DNA of 64,000 nucleotides from JBAXQQ01 sp037131695 (GTDB taxonomy: Bacteria; Armatimonadota; Hebobacteria; CAIYQO01), in assembly GCA_964638715.1 (NCBI GenBank), contig CAZWZF010000008.1, positions 99,837-163,836 of the forward strand, in the 5' to 3' direction. Below, piece by piece: positions 7,943-17,763 of this stretch (positions are counted from its first letter, which is position 1; the number at the start of each line of letters is the position of its first letter). A model generated the notes under the pieces. That model did not search any database and was not told the origin of the DNA. It saw nothing but the letters and a program-made list of their open reading frames with translations. The position numbers were made by a program, and so were the translations under genes.

Positions 7943-9264
7943 ACTCTATGCCCCCATCCCGCCACAACCGCCGGTGTGGTCGGTAACCATTTGAAGACTG
8001 GCTCTGTCTCAAACTCCAGTTTATATACCACTACGCCGGCATTTGAATCCGGACAATCTACCGGTAAATTTAGCAACCGGATGCGATATCCCTCCTGCAG
8101 AAATTGAACTGGCTGACCGGTCGTCAGGCAGGTGACTTCCTTCAGCGAAGTTTCGTAACCTCCAAGCCCTTGTTCAGTACCGGCCCAGATTTTCCGCCAG
8201 AAATAGACAACATTAGCTTTACGGGAGACCAGCCCGCAATAGGACGGGAAACCACCGAAGGAATCGAGCTGCCCATACACCGCTTCGCCGTGACGCTCCA
8301 GCCAGCGACCAGTCACTTCAAGAGGCTTAATCACATCACTCGGTACGCTGCCGTCGGGAAGAGGGCCGATGTTGAGCACTAAATTGCCCTGTCCGGCACA
8401 GGCTTTGCCCAGCATCTTGACAATGTCGCGGCCGCTCCAGGAATCCACCTCCGCGCCGGTCATGTAACCCCACGAGACATCATTGAAGGTCATGGCCGCT
8501 TCCCAGCCGCGGTCGCGGACGCTCGGTACCGGAGTAATGTGACCCTCCGGCGTGGAGAAATCTTCCAAGAGATTGCCCGGCAACTGCGGGTCGCGATACG
8601 GATGGGGTTGCGACCGGTCGTTAATCAGGATGTGCGGCTGAAGCTCGCGCACCATTTGGTTCTGCGCATCCGCCCCCCAGGCCAGCGCCGTCTTGAGCAC
8701 ATCGGGCGAATCGTACCACAGGATATCGATCCGGCCGTAGTGGGTCATCAGCTCGCGCATGGACTCCAGGTTGAACTGCAGGAACCGTTGCCGCGCGGCT
8801 GTATCGTAGGCCATGGTGCCGCAATCGGGATGACGCAGGTCTTCCCATGGATAATAGAAGCCGACCCTCAACCCCTCACCCCGGCAGGCGTCGACGAACT
8901 CGCGCACCAGATCGCGCCTGGGGCCGGTCTTGACGCTGTTGAAATCGGTCTGCTTCGTGTCCCACAGGCAGTAGCCCTCGGAATGCTTGGTGGTGAACAC
9001 CATGTATTTCATGCCGGCCTTCTTGGCCAACTGAGCCCACTGGCACGCGCAGCCGGGTTGGGGCCGGAAGCCATCCACCAGTTTCTCGTATTCCGCCCAC
9101 GGGATGCACTCGGTCGCCACCGCCGATTCGTGCCGGCCGAGTACCGAGTACAACCCGAGATGGACGAACATCCCGAAACGCGCTTCCTTCCACCAGCGCA
9201 TCCGTTCGGCCCGGGTGACGGTAGTCTCCTGCTCGTATTGCCAGCGTGGTTTCAAGGTGGTCAT
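7939..9264 (-). CDS. Alpha-L-fucosidase, GH29 family
   Basis: The 441-residue protein carries the GH29 pattern: WKEARFGMFVHLGLYS (26-40) with the conserved His, TTKHSEGYCLWD (91-102), and DILWYDSPD (180-188), in which Asp185 is the probable nucleophile. GH29 enzymes release alpha-linked fucose with retention. The frame is open further upstream, but the start is placed at the ATG at 9264 because it overlaps the previous stop (TGATG), has a GGGAG-like ribosome site, and begins at the usual N-terminus. No signal peptide. Lying between two sulfatase genes, it probably acts on sulfated fucosyl glycans (fucoidan-like or mucin-like), which is inference. Confidence 0.9.
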   Translation of the reverse strand: MTTLKPRWQYEQETTVTRAERMRWWKEARFGMFVHLGLYSVLGRHESAVATECIPWAEYEKLVDGFRPQPGCACQWAQLAKKAGMKYMVFTTKHSEGYCLWDTKQTDFNSVKTGPRRDLVREFVDACRGEGLRVGFYYPWEDLRHPDCGTMAYDTAARQRFLQFNLESMRELMTHYGRIDILWYDSPDVLKTALAWGADAQNQMVRELQPHILINDRSQPHPYRDPQLPGNLLEDFSTPEGHITPVPSVRDRGWEAAMTFNDVSWGYMTGAEVDSWSGRDIVKMLGKACAGQGNLVLNIGPLPDGSVPSDVIKPLEVTGRWLERHGEAVYGQLDSFGGFPSYCGLVSRKANVVYFWRKIWAGTEQGLGGYETSLKEVTCLTTGQPVQFLQEGYRIRLLNLPVDCPDSNAGVVVYKLEFETEPVFKWLPTTPAVVAGWGHRV

Positions 9265-10658
9265 CAGAGGCTCCCTTCGTTGACCACAATCGCCTCCGCC
9301 GGCGGCCATTCGCCTTGCGGCGATGCGTCCTCCACGCGCTGCGACTTCGCGCCCGGCCACGGCTCGATGCGACCGGTCACCAAGGGGTCGTTGGTCTTCA
9401 CCATCCACGTCTGCAAGCGCTCGCGCATCTCCAGCAACGCGGCGGCGCAGTTCGGATCGCTAGCCCGATTACAGGCTTCGTTGGGATCGAAGACCAGATC
9501 ATACAGCTCCTCGGCGACCTGTGCGCGCGAGTCCCAGCCGGCCTTCCGCAAGAACGTCTTGCTGACGCTGTCATCGCAGTTGGGCAATACCGGACCGGAG
9601 TGCGGGGCGAAGCGGCGAATGTAGTTGTAACGCGGCGTACGCACTGAGCGCATTGGCTCCGGCGCGGCATGCCAGTTAACCTCGGCGAACACGGTATCGC
9701 GCACATCGGTTTCCTGTCCGTCAACCAACGGAACCAGTGACGCGCCTTCCAGCCATTCAGGCGAGGGTAGTCCGACCGCCTCACAGAGCGTCGGGAACAC
9801 ATCAATGTGACTGGCGTAAGCATCCAAGACCTTGCCGCCGGTGAATGCGCCTGGACCGCGCAGCAACAGCAGCACGCCGGTGCCGTGGGCCGTCAAATTG
9901 CACTTCATAAGTGGATAGGCGATTCCGTGGTCAGTGGTGATCAAGACAAGAGTATTCTCCGCCAACCCAGCCTGCTCTAACGCCATCAGCACCCTACCAT
10001 AACATTCGTCGAGTAACCGGGCTGCAACGTGGAAGTCGGCGAAATCACGGCGTGTTTCGGGTGTATCCGGCAGCGGCGCGGGCGGACGTACATAGCGCGC
10101 GTCGTCATCTGGGGCATGGTGGGATGTGTGCCACTGTTCCCCCATTCCTGTGCGATGGGTCAAGTCAAACCCGCAATCAAGGAAAAACGGTTTCGCCGGA
10201 TCAGCATTGAGTAGATATTCTACCGCCGCTTGTGCATACCATTGATTCCATGCTTCAAAATCATTCGCCCATTCCGGCCAACGCTCATGGGTGAGCGCCT
10301 GCTCGTAACCAAGTTCGTGGATTCCTTCAGGATTATGTTTCGCTGTCACATGCTGCACACCGGAAAGCGCGGTGGCATAACCCTGGCTTTTCAGGTAGCT
10401 GGCCAGATGTTTCGATGGATCGATGAGCTTGCCGCCATGATGCGCAAGGGCAGTCATGCCACACTGGTGCGGATATTGTCCGGTCAGCAACGCCGCCCGG
10501 CTGGGTGAACAAGTCGGCGCGGCGCAGAAGGCCTGACGGAAGAGCACCCCCTCCTCAGCAAATTTTTGCAGATGCGGCGTCTCAACCGCATAGCCGTAAG
10601 GCTGGATATAGCGGCCAGTGTCGTGCGAGTGCAGGTAAAGGATATTCAATGTTGGCAT
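9264..10658 (-). CDS. Sulfatase (type I, CSPSR active site)
   Basis: A 464-residue sulfatase with the formylglycine motif C50-S-P-S-R54 and a later TTDHG metal-site motif. The first metal region reads LHSHDTGRY instead of the usual DD pair, as in the sulfamidase/heparan N-sulfatase-like branch of the family, so the substrate class may differ from its neighbours. No signal peptide is seen. An AGGAG ribosome site precedes the ATG. It is followed by the GH29 gene with a one-base overlap and preceded 21 bases upstream by another sulfatase gene, so all three are probably co-expressed. Confidence 0.92.
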   Translation of the reverse strand: MPTLNILYLHSHDTGRYIQPYGYAVETPHLQKFAEEGVLFRQAFCAAPTCSPSRAALLTGQYPHQCGMTALAHHGGKLIDPSKHLASYLKSQGYATALSGVQHVTAKHNPEGIHELGYEQALTHERWPEWANDFEAWNQWYAQAAVEYLLNADPAKPFFLDCGFDLTHRTGMGEQWHTSHHAPDDDARYVRPPAPLPDTPETRRDFADFHVAARLLDECYGRVLMALEQAGLAENTLVLITTDHGIAYPLMKCNLTAHGTGVLLLLRGPGAFTGGKVLDAYASHIDVFPTLCEAVGLPSPEWLEGASLVPLVDGQETDVRDTVFAEVNWHAAPEPMRSVRTPRYNYIRRFAPHSGPVLPNCDDSVSKTFLRKAGWDSRAQVAEELYDLVFDPNEACNRASDPNCAAALLEMRERLQTWMVKTNDPLVTGRIEPWPGAKSQRVEDASPQGEWPPAEAIVVNEGSL

Positions 10659-10679
10659 AAGTGGACTCCTGAATAACAG

Positions 10680-12137
10680 TTATTTCACCGTCTTTTCGGC
10701 TGTACGTGCGCCGCGATCCGGGTAGTTATCGATAATGTCACCATGCCCGGTAGCACGGGGATCGCCTGTACGTACCAACTCAGCAGACAATTTCCGGTCG
10801 AGTTTTCGTTTTATTCCAGTATAGTGAAGTTTGTCAGCAAGATTTATCATTTGGTTCGGATCCCGGCGATTGTCATAGAGTTCTTCGGCAGGACGCAACC
10901 CGGCGTAAGCCTTCCACATAGGCGCCACCACTGGATCATCCTGGTGATTCATCATATAATTCAGTGCAGGTCCTCCATCGGCAGCCGCTGGCGAAAGTTC
11001 TGGTTTGTAATTCCGTATATAGAGGAAATCGCGGGTATGCAATGCGCGGCAAGGATATAGGCTGCCGCCATGCCGTTCACGGACGACAATAGTATGGTCA
11101 CACTCTGAATCCACTATACCTTTCTTACCCGACTTCAATATTCTTAGCAGACTGTGTCCTGTCATATCTGTGGGGATAGGCAATCCAGCCGCAGCCAAAA
11201 AGGTTGGCGCTAAATCGCAAAGACTGACAAAGTCGTCTATTACACGTCCCGATTTAATATGTTTACCCCACCGAATTGCCATCGGCATGCGAGTGCCACT
11301 GTCATAAAGATTGCACTTAGCACGCGGGAACGGCATACCATTATCACTGGTCACCACAATCAATGTGTCGTCAAGGCGACCACTTTTCTCCAGAATATTA
11401 AGAGTCGCGCCAAGTTCAGTATCGAACGCCTGAACTTCAGCATAGTAATCCGCCAGGTCTCCGCGCACTTCGGAGGTATCGGGCAAAAAGGGCGGAACAG
11501 GCACAGTTTTCTCGTCAACAGTTCCTTTCAACCAATGTTGATTGTAGGGTCGGTGTGGATTGTTGCTGCCGAACCAATAACAGAATGGCGTCTCAGCGGG
11601 TAACGCTCCCAGAAATCCCGCAAAATCCTGTGCGGGTGGTCCGGCCGGGTTGCGAGTGCGTCCACCGAGACGAAAATCACCAGGACCAAGCCCTTTATCT
11701 TTCACACCGACGGCATAGCCGGCAGTCTCAAGCAGATCGGGATAAACTGCGAACTTCTTATCGAGAGGCCCGTTGAGATTTACAGCTTCCTCCAATCGGT
11801 AGGGATATTGCCCGGTGAGGATACCGGCACGGGACGCGGTACAGGTAGGCGCGGCGCAGTAGGCATTCCTGAACAGCACCCCTTCGCGCGCAATGCGATC
11901 GAAGTTAGGGGTCTTTACCGCCGGATCGCCCAAACAGGATGCATGCCCCCATCCCCAATCATCGGCAATAATCAGTATTATATTGGGACGTTTTGGTGTT
12001 GCCGTAATAGCCCATAATGCACGGGGTAACGCCATAGCGGCGAGACCAATACCAACTACTTTCAAAAAATCACGGCGTGTTAAAGAATTATTCATTATAT
12101 TCATGTTATCTAATACAAACTTACTATTATGTTTCAT
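10680..12137 (-). CDS. Tat-exported sulfatase (CTASR active site)
   Basis: The 485-residue protein has a twin-arginine signal (RRDFLK at 21-26, then a hydrophobic helix to about 44), so it should be exported folded. The sulfatase core follows: metal-binding IADD (57-60) and C99-T-A-S-R103, the less common CxAxR form of the formylglycine motif. It ends with an R/GARTAEK tail. Among the five intact sulfatases it is the only one with an obvious export signal, so it likely acts outside the cytoplasm. The ATG at 12137 has an AAGAGA-type ribosome site; ATGs at 12104 and 12095 are alternatives. It follows the giant secreted protein gene by 15 bases. Confidence 0.92.
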   Translation of the reverse strand: MKHNSKFVLDNMNIMNNSLTRRDFLKVVGIGLAAMALPRALWAITATPKRPNIILIIADDWGWGHASCLGDPAVKTPNFDRIAREGVLFRNAYCAAPTCTASRAGILTGQYPYRLEEAVNLNGPLDKKFAVYPDLLETAGYAVGVKDKGLGPGDFRLGGRTRNPAGPPAQDFAGFLGALPAETPFCYWFGSNNPHRPYNQHWLKGTVDEKTVPVPPFLPDTSEVRGDLADYYAEVQAFDTELGATLNILEKSGRLDDTLIVVTSDNGMPFPRAKCNLYDSGTRMPMAIRWGKHIKSGRVIDDFVSLCDLAPTFLAAAGLPIPTDMTGHSLLRILKSGKKGIVDSECDHTIVVRERHGGSLYPCRALHTRDFLYIRNYKPELSPAAADGGPALNYMMNHQDDPVVAPMWKAYAGLRPAEELYDNRRDPNQMINLADKLHYTGIKRKLDRKLSAELVRTGDPRATGHGDIIDNYPDRGARTAEKTVK

Positions 12138-12152
12138 AAATATATCTCTTTT

Positions 12153-15100
12153 TTACATCTTGAATCCCGCCGAAGGATTATCTTCATCCGGGTCAAGTAA
12201 TTTCGCCACCGGTTTTCCATCTGCCAGTGATACTAAATATGTGCTGCCCCCTACCCTTGCTTTTAAAGTTATTTCGCCGGCACCGGGGATATTCACGGTT
12301 GCGTCATACTGTTTGTCTTCACCACCCTTTGTATCTGCTGTCCAGGCTTCAACCAGCCACTCTGCCTTGTTGCGGTGTTTTCTTGCAACGACACGAAATG
12401 GGCGACCCATTGGCAATACATTTACTTTGCCTTTGGCTATAACGGTCTTTTCCAGTTCTTTCGGCAATAATTCATAGGCTGGTTGTTCAACCGACCAGAT
12501 ATGTTTATATTTGCCTTCATCCACCAGGTCACCATTACGAATGTAATCTTCGAGATGAGTGAACAACGCATGGACATGGCCAAGTGCCATTTGCTGCATC
12601 ATCCAGTCAGGCACAGTATTCAATTTAAATGACGCATTAAAATCAGGTTGATTATATGTGCCGGCATTGCCGCCCAGAGTACCCATTACATACATACATT
12701 TTAAAAAGCCGCGATACTGGCGCATGGAAGTGTCGTATCTTTTGGCCCAGAACCAGTTATAAGATAGTGTATCCCCCAGGGCAAGCTGCTGACCAATAGC
12801 GTTAAGAGACATCGACAACAAATCTTGATTACCATCAAAACCGGTATTCATGGAATGAAGATAACATTCTATGCTTGGCTGGTCGCTTACTCCGCGCATT
12901 GGCTTATATGACGGTCCCCAATCTGCCCATCCCCAGTAACGGTCTTTATGACCAGAACCGCCGGATGTGTAATAAACATATAAATCACGGTCCGGTACAG
13001 CTTTTTTCACCTCATTTGCTATCAATTTCTGGGCATTTCCGGTTTTATCATCTAAATATTCGATTCTGCTAAGACCTTTTGCCTTATATTCATCTATCGC
13101 TTTCTTTATCTTAGGGTCCTGCATCCATACACTGCCGGCAAAACCCCACACGCCAAGACCCCATTCACCACCATTCAGAATGATAGAAACCGGCACTAAT
13201 TTGCGAATTTCTGCAATCGGTTTTGCCCTTCCGGCACCGGCATCAATCCAATATTGGTCTGATACTTCGGGGCTAATAACCGTATTCATTCCCGGGTGCC
13301 ATTCTGTACCATCCAGAGATTTTGCCTGGGCATTCAGTAATATGCCATCTTTATCCCGAGTCCACAAATCAGCAGGAGGATTCGGTGGGTCAAACCGGTC
13401 ACAAGTCACCTCGAGTTTGTATTTACCGGGATTAGCCTTCATAAGGGAGATAGTTTTCGCCAAATCACTTTCAGGATTGGCAATTTGTTTTAGTCGTTGA
13501 CTGCTAAGATACCCACCCGACGGCAACGCGTACCCCCAATTATCAGCAAACTCTTTATTCAATTCAAACGGCATAACCCAGCCATACCGGGTTAATGGTG
13601 GCAGTTTATTACCCGGTTTGAAATATGGTTTTGGCTGCGTCTGCAAATATGCTATCGGGGTGGTCATACCGCGTTCTTTATTATATGCTGTCAAAGCCAT
13701 TTGCTGTTCAGTTATTGAGGTGCGATATTTATCAGTCATTGTTTTTACAGCAGGGACAGTATCGAGATTGTATAAAGCATCTATTATCAATTCGCTTTTC
13801 ATATTATTGATATCTTCGCGCATTTGCTGATGTTCCGGTGTCGCATGATCATTTCTTACCTTTTGTGCGTCAACAAATGCCTGCCATCTGCGTTGTGCTA
13901 TTTTTTTATAATCCGTGGTTTCAGTTTTATTTTCATTACGCATCTTCGCTATTTCAGCATCAAGGTCAGCAACCAATTTCTGGCTTTCAATGCATTTCTG
14001 GTCTTTTGCCGCCCACGCGTTAAGTTCCGCATCTGCAGCTTTTAAAGCTTCAATTTTCCCTTTATATTTCGCCTGTTTTGCCGTGAAAACTGCATTGTCG
14101 CAGGTGCCATCCAATGCAAATTTTTCAATAGCCTGGCGTTGCTGTGCTGTTTTATTCACTGAACTTTTCCAGACAGCTTCCAGTGCTTCAGTATTATCCA
14201 CCATCTGGAATTGCCGCCACAAATTAGGCAATGCGTTAACACTGCTATTGAAACCGCTGAAAGTTAACCATGAGAATTTACCCCAGTCTTCCTGAGTCTT
14301 CTTATTGGTATCATGCTGATCCCATACGCTCATAGATAACCGGAAAGCACCGCCTTTTTCCAATTTAATTGGGTATAAACTTGCTTTTGTGTATGCCCAT
14401 TCATATATCCAACCGGTATCGGTACGCTTTACCGCAATCTCCGCACCGTCCGGCATCGCCGGTCCACTGGGGACATAACCCGCACGCAGGAAACTCGCTT
14501 TGCCACCCTGTATCGGGCCCAAATGTTCGCGATAATAACCGGTATTTAAAGACTCGCCCATGTGCCATGCCCATGGATACAGGCAAAACATGATATTATC
14601 ATCATTCCAGAATAACTGTTCCTTACCATTTACAACCGGGACATTATCAGTGATTTCCGCGGCAAAATAAAGTTTCTTATCATCCCAGCGGCTATAAAAC
14701 TTACCGCTGAACTCTTTCGGGTCGCGTGGTCCGTTATACCATTTTTCATAAGGAATAGGAATTAATTCGTCCAGATTCCAGTCAGACAAATCGCCATTTA
14801 CTGTAATTGGAGTATTCGTTTTAAGAGATGCCTGGAAAGATACATCATCTTCGCAAGTGATGTTAAAACCACTCTTATCAGCAATGGTGGCGCGCATTTC
14901 ATAACTGGTGGCTAAATTAGCCTGCTCACGCGATATGGGGAAACGGATTTCTGTAGTGCCACGTGGAGTGACGGTATATGCTTGTTCCATTACTGATGGT
15001 TCATAATCAGCGCCAAAGAACTTATTCGCGATACTCACCTTGCCGGTCATTGTAGTATCCGACAAACTGCGGACAGTGACAGCGATGGCAGGATTTTGCA

Positions 15101-17762
15101 GTTTAGTCATTGGAATACCTGTCATCTGCGCAGTCAGAATCTCACCAACAACAAGCGGTTGTTTCAGGACAGTAATAAGAGTGTCACCATCATAAATTCG
15201 TGTTGTGAATGTATAATTTCCTGCTGCGGTGTCTGATGAAATTGATATTGGCAAATCAATATTGCTGACTTTACCAACTTCAACATTAACTGTTTTTGTT
15301 TCTACTTTCGGCCAGGTTCCGTCTACCGTGGCGACAATCTTCGCGGTAAACGCTTTGTTGAATATTGCCGGCAATGTTAAAACTGCCTTACCTGATGACC
15401 CACGTGCTATTGATGGTAATATCAAACCACCATCAACAGATTTTAATATTCCGGTGGCGGTTTTCGCGTTATATAATCCTGTGACTTCTTTATCAAAAAT
15501 CAATACCATCGGGTCAAGTGTGGCGACCACCATTGACGCACCGGCAGGGGTAATACGGTCGGTGCGACCATAAATATCCTGCATGGTATATTGCGCGTCC
15601 GCATTTACTGTGAATGTTGTTGGGGTACCAGGTTCACGCATATATAGATAACATATAGTCTTACCATCACGGGCGTAAACGTATGCAATTGTTTTATCAG
15701 TTGGTTGAAATGCCAATTTAAAATCCGCGCATTCTACTGCCTGTACAAAATTATAATACGCCATTGTTTTCATCATTGGCATCAGTGACGCGCCGCGCTG
15801 GTCAGTACCAAAAGCACCGCGTCCCCAATTATTATCTTTTATACTATCCGCAACCCGTGGTCGGTCTACATATTGCATCCACTGAAAACCATCACCGGGG
15901 AACTCGCCGCGTAGGATAGCGTTACTACCCAGGTTTGACCCGGCCTCATTAACATACATCAGGAAATAAGTTATACGATACATGTCATGGGCATGGGCAT
16001 CAAGCATTGATGTTATCAAGTCGCGACTGCTTTGCAACTGGTCATTACCACCAACAGCAGCAAACTCAGTTGATATTAAATGACGTTCAATGCCCAGTTT
16101 TTTCAATTCCCTTTGTAATCTCTGCTGTCCATCCCACACAACTCCGGATTGATATACATGGGTATCAAAGAAATCTGATACTTCATATAATTTTTCTTTT
16201 AATATCAGATTAACACCGTCATCGCCGGCATTAACACCCCAAACCATCATCCCTACCGGCAAATCGGGGAACTCTTTTTTAATTGCCGCGTAGGCTTTTC
16301 TTTGTAGTTCCAGGGTGCGGGCATCAATAAAACGCTCTAATCCTGAAGGAACCACTTGGACGATACGATTTTTATTGGCGCGAATGTAGGCAACAATATA
16401 TTCCACATAGCCATCTATCTCAAAACCTTTGCAACCGGGATGAAATGGGTCATCTATAATAGCCCAATCCGGAGCGTTTCTTGACATATCCCCCCATGGG
16501 TGATTTGGAGTTCTGCCGCGAATCTGTTCAAGGTTTGGACAATATACCATCTTGGGAAACTCTGGATCGGGTTTAATAGTTATCGGTCCGCCTTTCACGG
16601 GTTGCGCGTTTCTCCAACCATTATAATCCCAGTTATGCACTAAAGATGTGCCCATCTTATCCAACAGTGACTGCCCTTCATGCTTTGAATCACTATTCTT
16701 AAATCCCCCGCCTTCAGCAAAAGATATAAAACGGCATTTATCGTATTCATTTACCCCGGTTTTTCGCGGATTCACCACAGCATAAGTGATTGTGTCTTCA
16801 GCAATCACCTTGTCACCATCCAACAATTTTGCATTCAGGAAAAATTCACGCCCAACTTCTTTTGCTGATTCATCAGCTATTAAAGTTGACAGACGCAAAT
16901 TTTGTGTGCGTTTCGGGTCAAGATGCCGGTCAACAACCGGTGCCGCACCATCAAAAGCAATCTCGCCACTAGCAATTTTAAATTTCTCATAATCAGTTAT
17001 TTCATACCGTATCACTGGCTTCTGTAGAGTTCCAATCGGCTTTTTATCATTGGCATACAATAAAAAGTCAAATCTGAAAGGATCATCAGAAAAGAAAAGA
17101 TTAGCGTTTTCCGCCGTACTGACTTCTAACGAATATCGGCTTGCGGCTGATGTTGTTTTTACCTGCGCAACATTTGCTGCGACATCTGATACTGCTATGC
17201 GGACATCGGTGAAATAACATTCACCACGACTCATAGCCTTTGGCCAGCACAATCGCAAACGAAAAAAATCACCAGTTACATTTTTAACAGCATTGTAATT
17301 TTTCCATAACAGACCTTCCTTTGTCATAGTGTGGCGAAATTGCGGTATTTGCCGTTTATCATCCCAGGGCAGCCAGGTCCAATCGCCGCCGTTATTTGCC
17401 AATTTACCATCTTTATCACAGGGGATAATTTCAAATGCGGCAGAATATGAAAAATCTTTCTGTGCGTCATAATTATCCGCACCCCACAGACTGATCTTTA
17501 CCGGCTTACCGGGATTTTTAAGTACCGGACTAAGCCAGGCGCTATCCGCCTCTTCGTCTTTTAATTGTTTTATAAGCAGACTTTTACCACCGGCGCGCCG
17601 GGTGATATCAGAAACGGTGGCATTGTTCACCGCAGTCCAATCCTTGCCGCCATCAGCAAATGTGGTTTCGTATAGAACTTCTGCCGCATTGCTTCCAACA
17701 CCAGCTATTAACGTTACCATACATACCATAAACAGCCTCTTAATAAGATGATTAATACGCAT
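12153..17762 (-). CDS. Giant secreted protein with two barrel-like regions and a CBM9-like domain
   Basis: The 1869-residue protein begins with a signal peptide (MRINHLIKRLFMVCMVTLIAG..., cleavage near 26). A beta-rich region (about 27-330) is followed by a GH5/GH39-like barrel region (about 340-660, with HLISTEFAAVGG as a possible nucleophile strand), more beta-sandwich (about 760-980), a CBM9-like domain (about 990-1200; NGDLSDWN, LYFAAEITDN), a charged helical linker (about 1215-1340) and a second, unassigned region (about 1345-1800; YGWVMPFELN, YYTSGGSGHKDRYWGW). It is probably an extracellular glycan-binding and glycan-cleaving enzyme, but neither active site is proven. The start follows the PL8-like gene stop by one base (TGAAATG), so the two are translationally coupled. 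AT-rich throughout. Confidence 0.72.
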   Translation of the reverse strand: MRINHLIKRLFMVCMVTLIAGVGSNAAEVLYETTFADGGKDWTAVNNATVSDITRRAGGKSLLIKQLKDEEADSAWLSPVLKNPGKPVKISLWGADNYDAQKDFSYSAAFEIIPCDKDGKLANNGGDWTWLPWDDKRQIPQFRHTMTKEGLLWKNYNAVKNVTGDFFRLRLCWPKAMSRGECYFTDVRIAVSDVAANVAQVKTTSAASRYSLEVSTAENANLFFSDDPFRFDFLLYANDKKPIGTLQKPVIRYEITDYEKFKIASGEIAFDGAAPVVDRHLDPKRTQNLRLSTLIADESAKEVGREFFLNAKLLDGDKVIAEDTITYAVVNPRKTGVNEYDKCRFISFAEGGGFKNSDSKHEGQSLLDKMGTSLVHNWDYNGWRNAQPVKGGPITIKPDPEFPKMVYCPNLEQIRGRTPNHPWGDMSRNAPDWAIIDDPFHPGCKGFEIDGYVEYIVAYIRANKNRIVQVVPSGLERFIDARTLELQRKAYAAIKKEFPDLPVGMMVWGVNAGDDGVNLILKEKLYEVSDFFDTHVYQSGVVWDGQQRLQRELKKLGIERHLISTEFAAVGGNDQLQSSRDLITSMLDAHAHDMYRITYFLMYVNEAGSNLGSNAILRGEFPGDGFQWMQYVDRPRVADSIKDNNWGRGAFGTDQRGASLMPMMKTMAYYNFVQAVECADFKLAFQPTDKTIAYVYARDGKTICYLYMREPGTPTTFTVNADAQYTMQDIYGRTDRITPAGASMVVATLDPMVLIFDKEVTGLYNAKTATGILKSVDGGLILPSIARGSSGKAVLTLPAIFNKAFTAKIVATVDGTWPKVETKTVNVEVGKVSNIDLPISISSDTAAGNYTFTTRIYDGDTLITVLKQPLVVGEILTAQMTGIPMTKLQNPAIAVTVRSLSDTTMTGKVSIANKFFGADYEPSVMEQAYTVTPRGTTEIRFPISREQANLATSYEMRATIADKSGFNITCEDDVSFQASLKTNTPITVNGDLSDWNLDELIPIPYEKWYNGPRDPKEFSGKFYSRWDDKKLYFAAEITDNVPVVNGKEQLFWNDDNIMFCLYPWAWHMGESLNTGYYREHLGPIQGGKASFLRAGYVPSGPAMPDGAEIAVKRTDTGWIYEWAYTKASLYPIKLEKGGAFRLSMSVWDQHDTNKKTQEDWGKFSWLTFSGFNSSVNALPNLWRQFQMVDNTEALEAVWKSSVNKTAQQRQAIEKFALDGTCDNAVFTAKQAKYKGKIEALKAADAELNAWAAKDQKCIESQKLVADLDAEIAKMRNENKTETTDYKKIAQRRWQAFVDAQKVRNDHATPEHQQMREDINNMKSELIIDALYNLDTVPAVKTMTDKYRTSITEQQMALTAYNKERGMTTPIAYLQTQPKPYFKPGNKLPPLTRYGWVMPFELNKEFADNWGYALPSGGYLSSQRLKQIANPESDLAKTISLMKANPGKYKLEVTCDRFDPPNPPADLWTRDKDGILLNAQAKSLDGTEWHPGMNTVISPEVSDQYWIDAGAGRAKPIAEIRKLVPVSIILNGGEWGLGVWGFAGSVWMQDPKIKKAIDEYKAKGLSRIEYLDDKTGNAQKLIANEVKKAVPDRDLYVYYTSGGSGHKDRYWGWADWGPSYKPMRGVSDQPSIECYLHSMNTGFDGNQDLLSMSLNAIGQQLALGDTLSYNWFWAKRYDTSMRQYRGFLKCMYVMGTLGGNAGTYNQPDFNASFKLNTVPDWMMQQMALGHVHALFTHLEDYIRNGDLVDEGKYKHIWSVEQPAYELLPKELEKTVIAKGKVNVLPMGRPFRVVARKHRNKAEWLVEAWTADTKGGEDKQYDATVNIPGAGEITLKARVGGSTYLVSLADGKPVAKLLDPDEDNPSAGFKM

Positions 17763-17763
17763 T

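Noticed and set aside
8539..9624. A 361-codon plus-strand frame
   Set aside because: Antisense shadow spanning the GH29 and sulfatase genes, both with clear active-site motifs.
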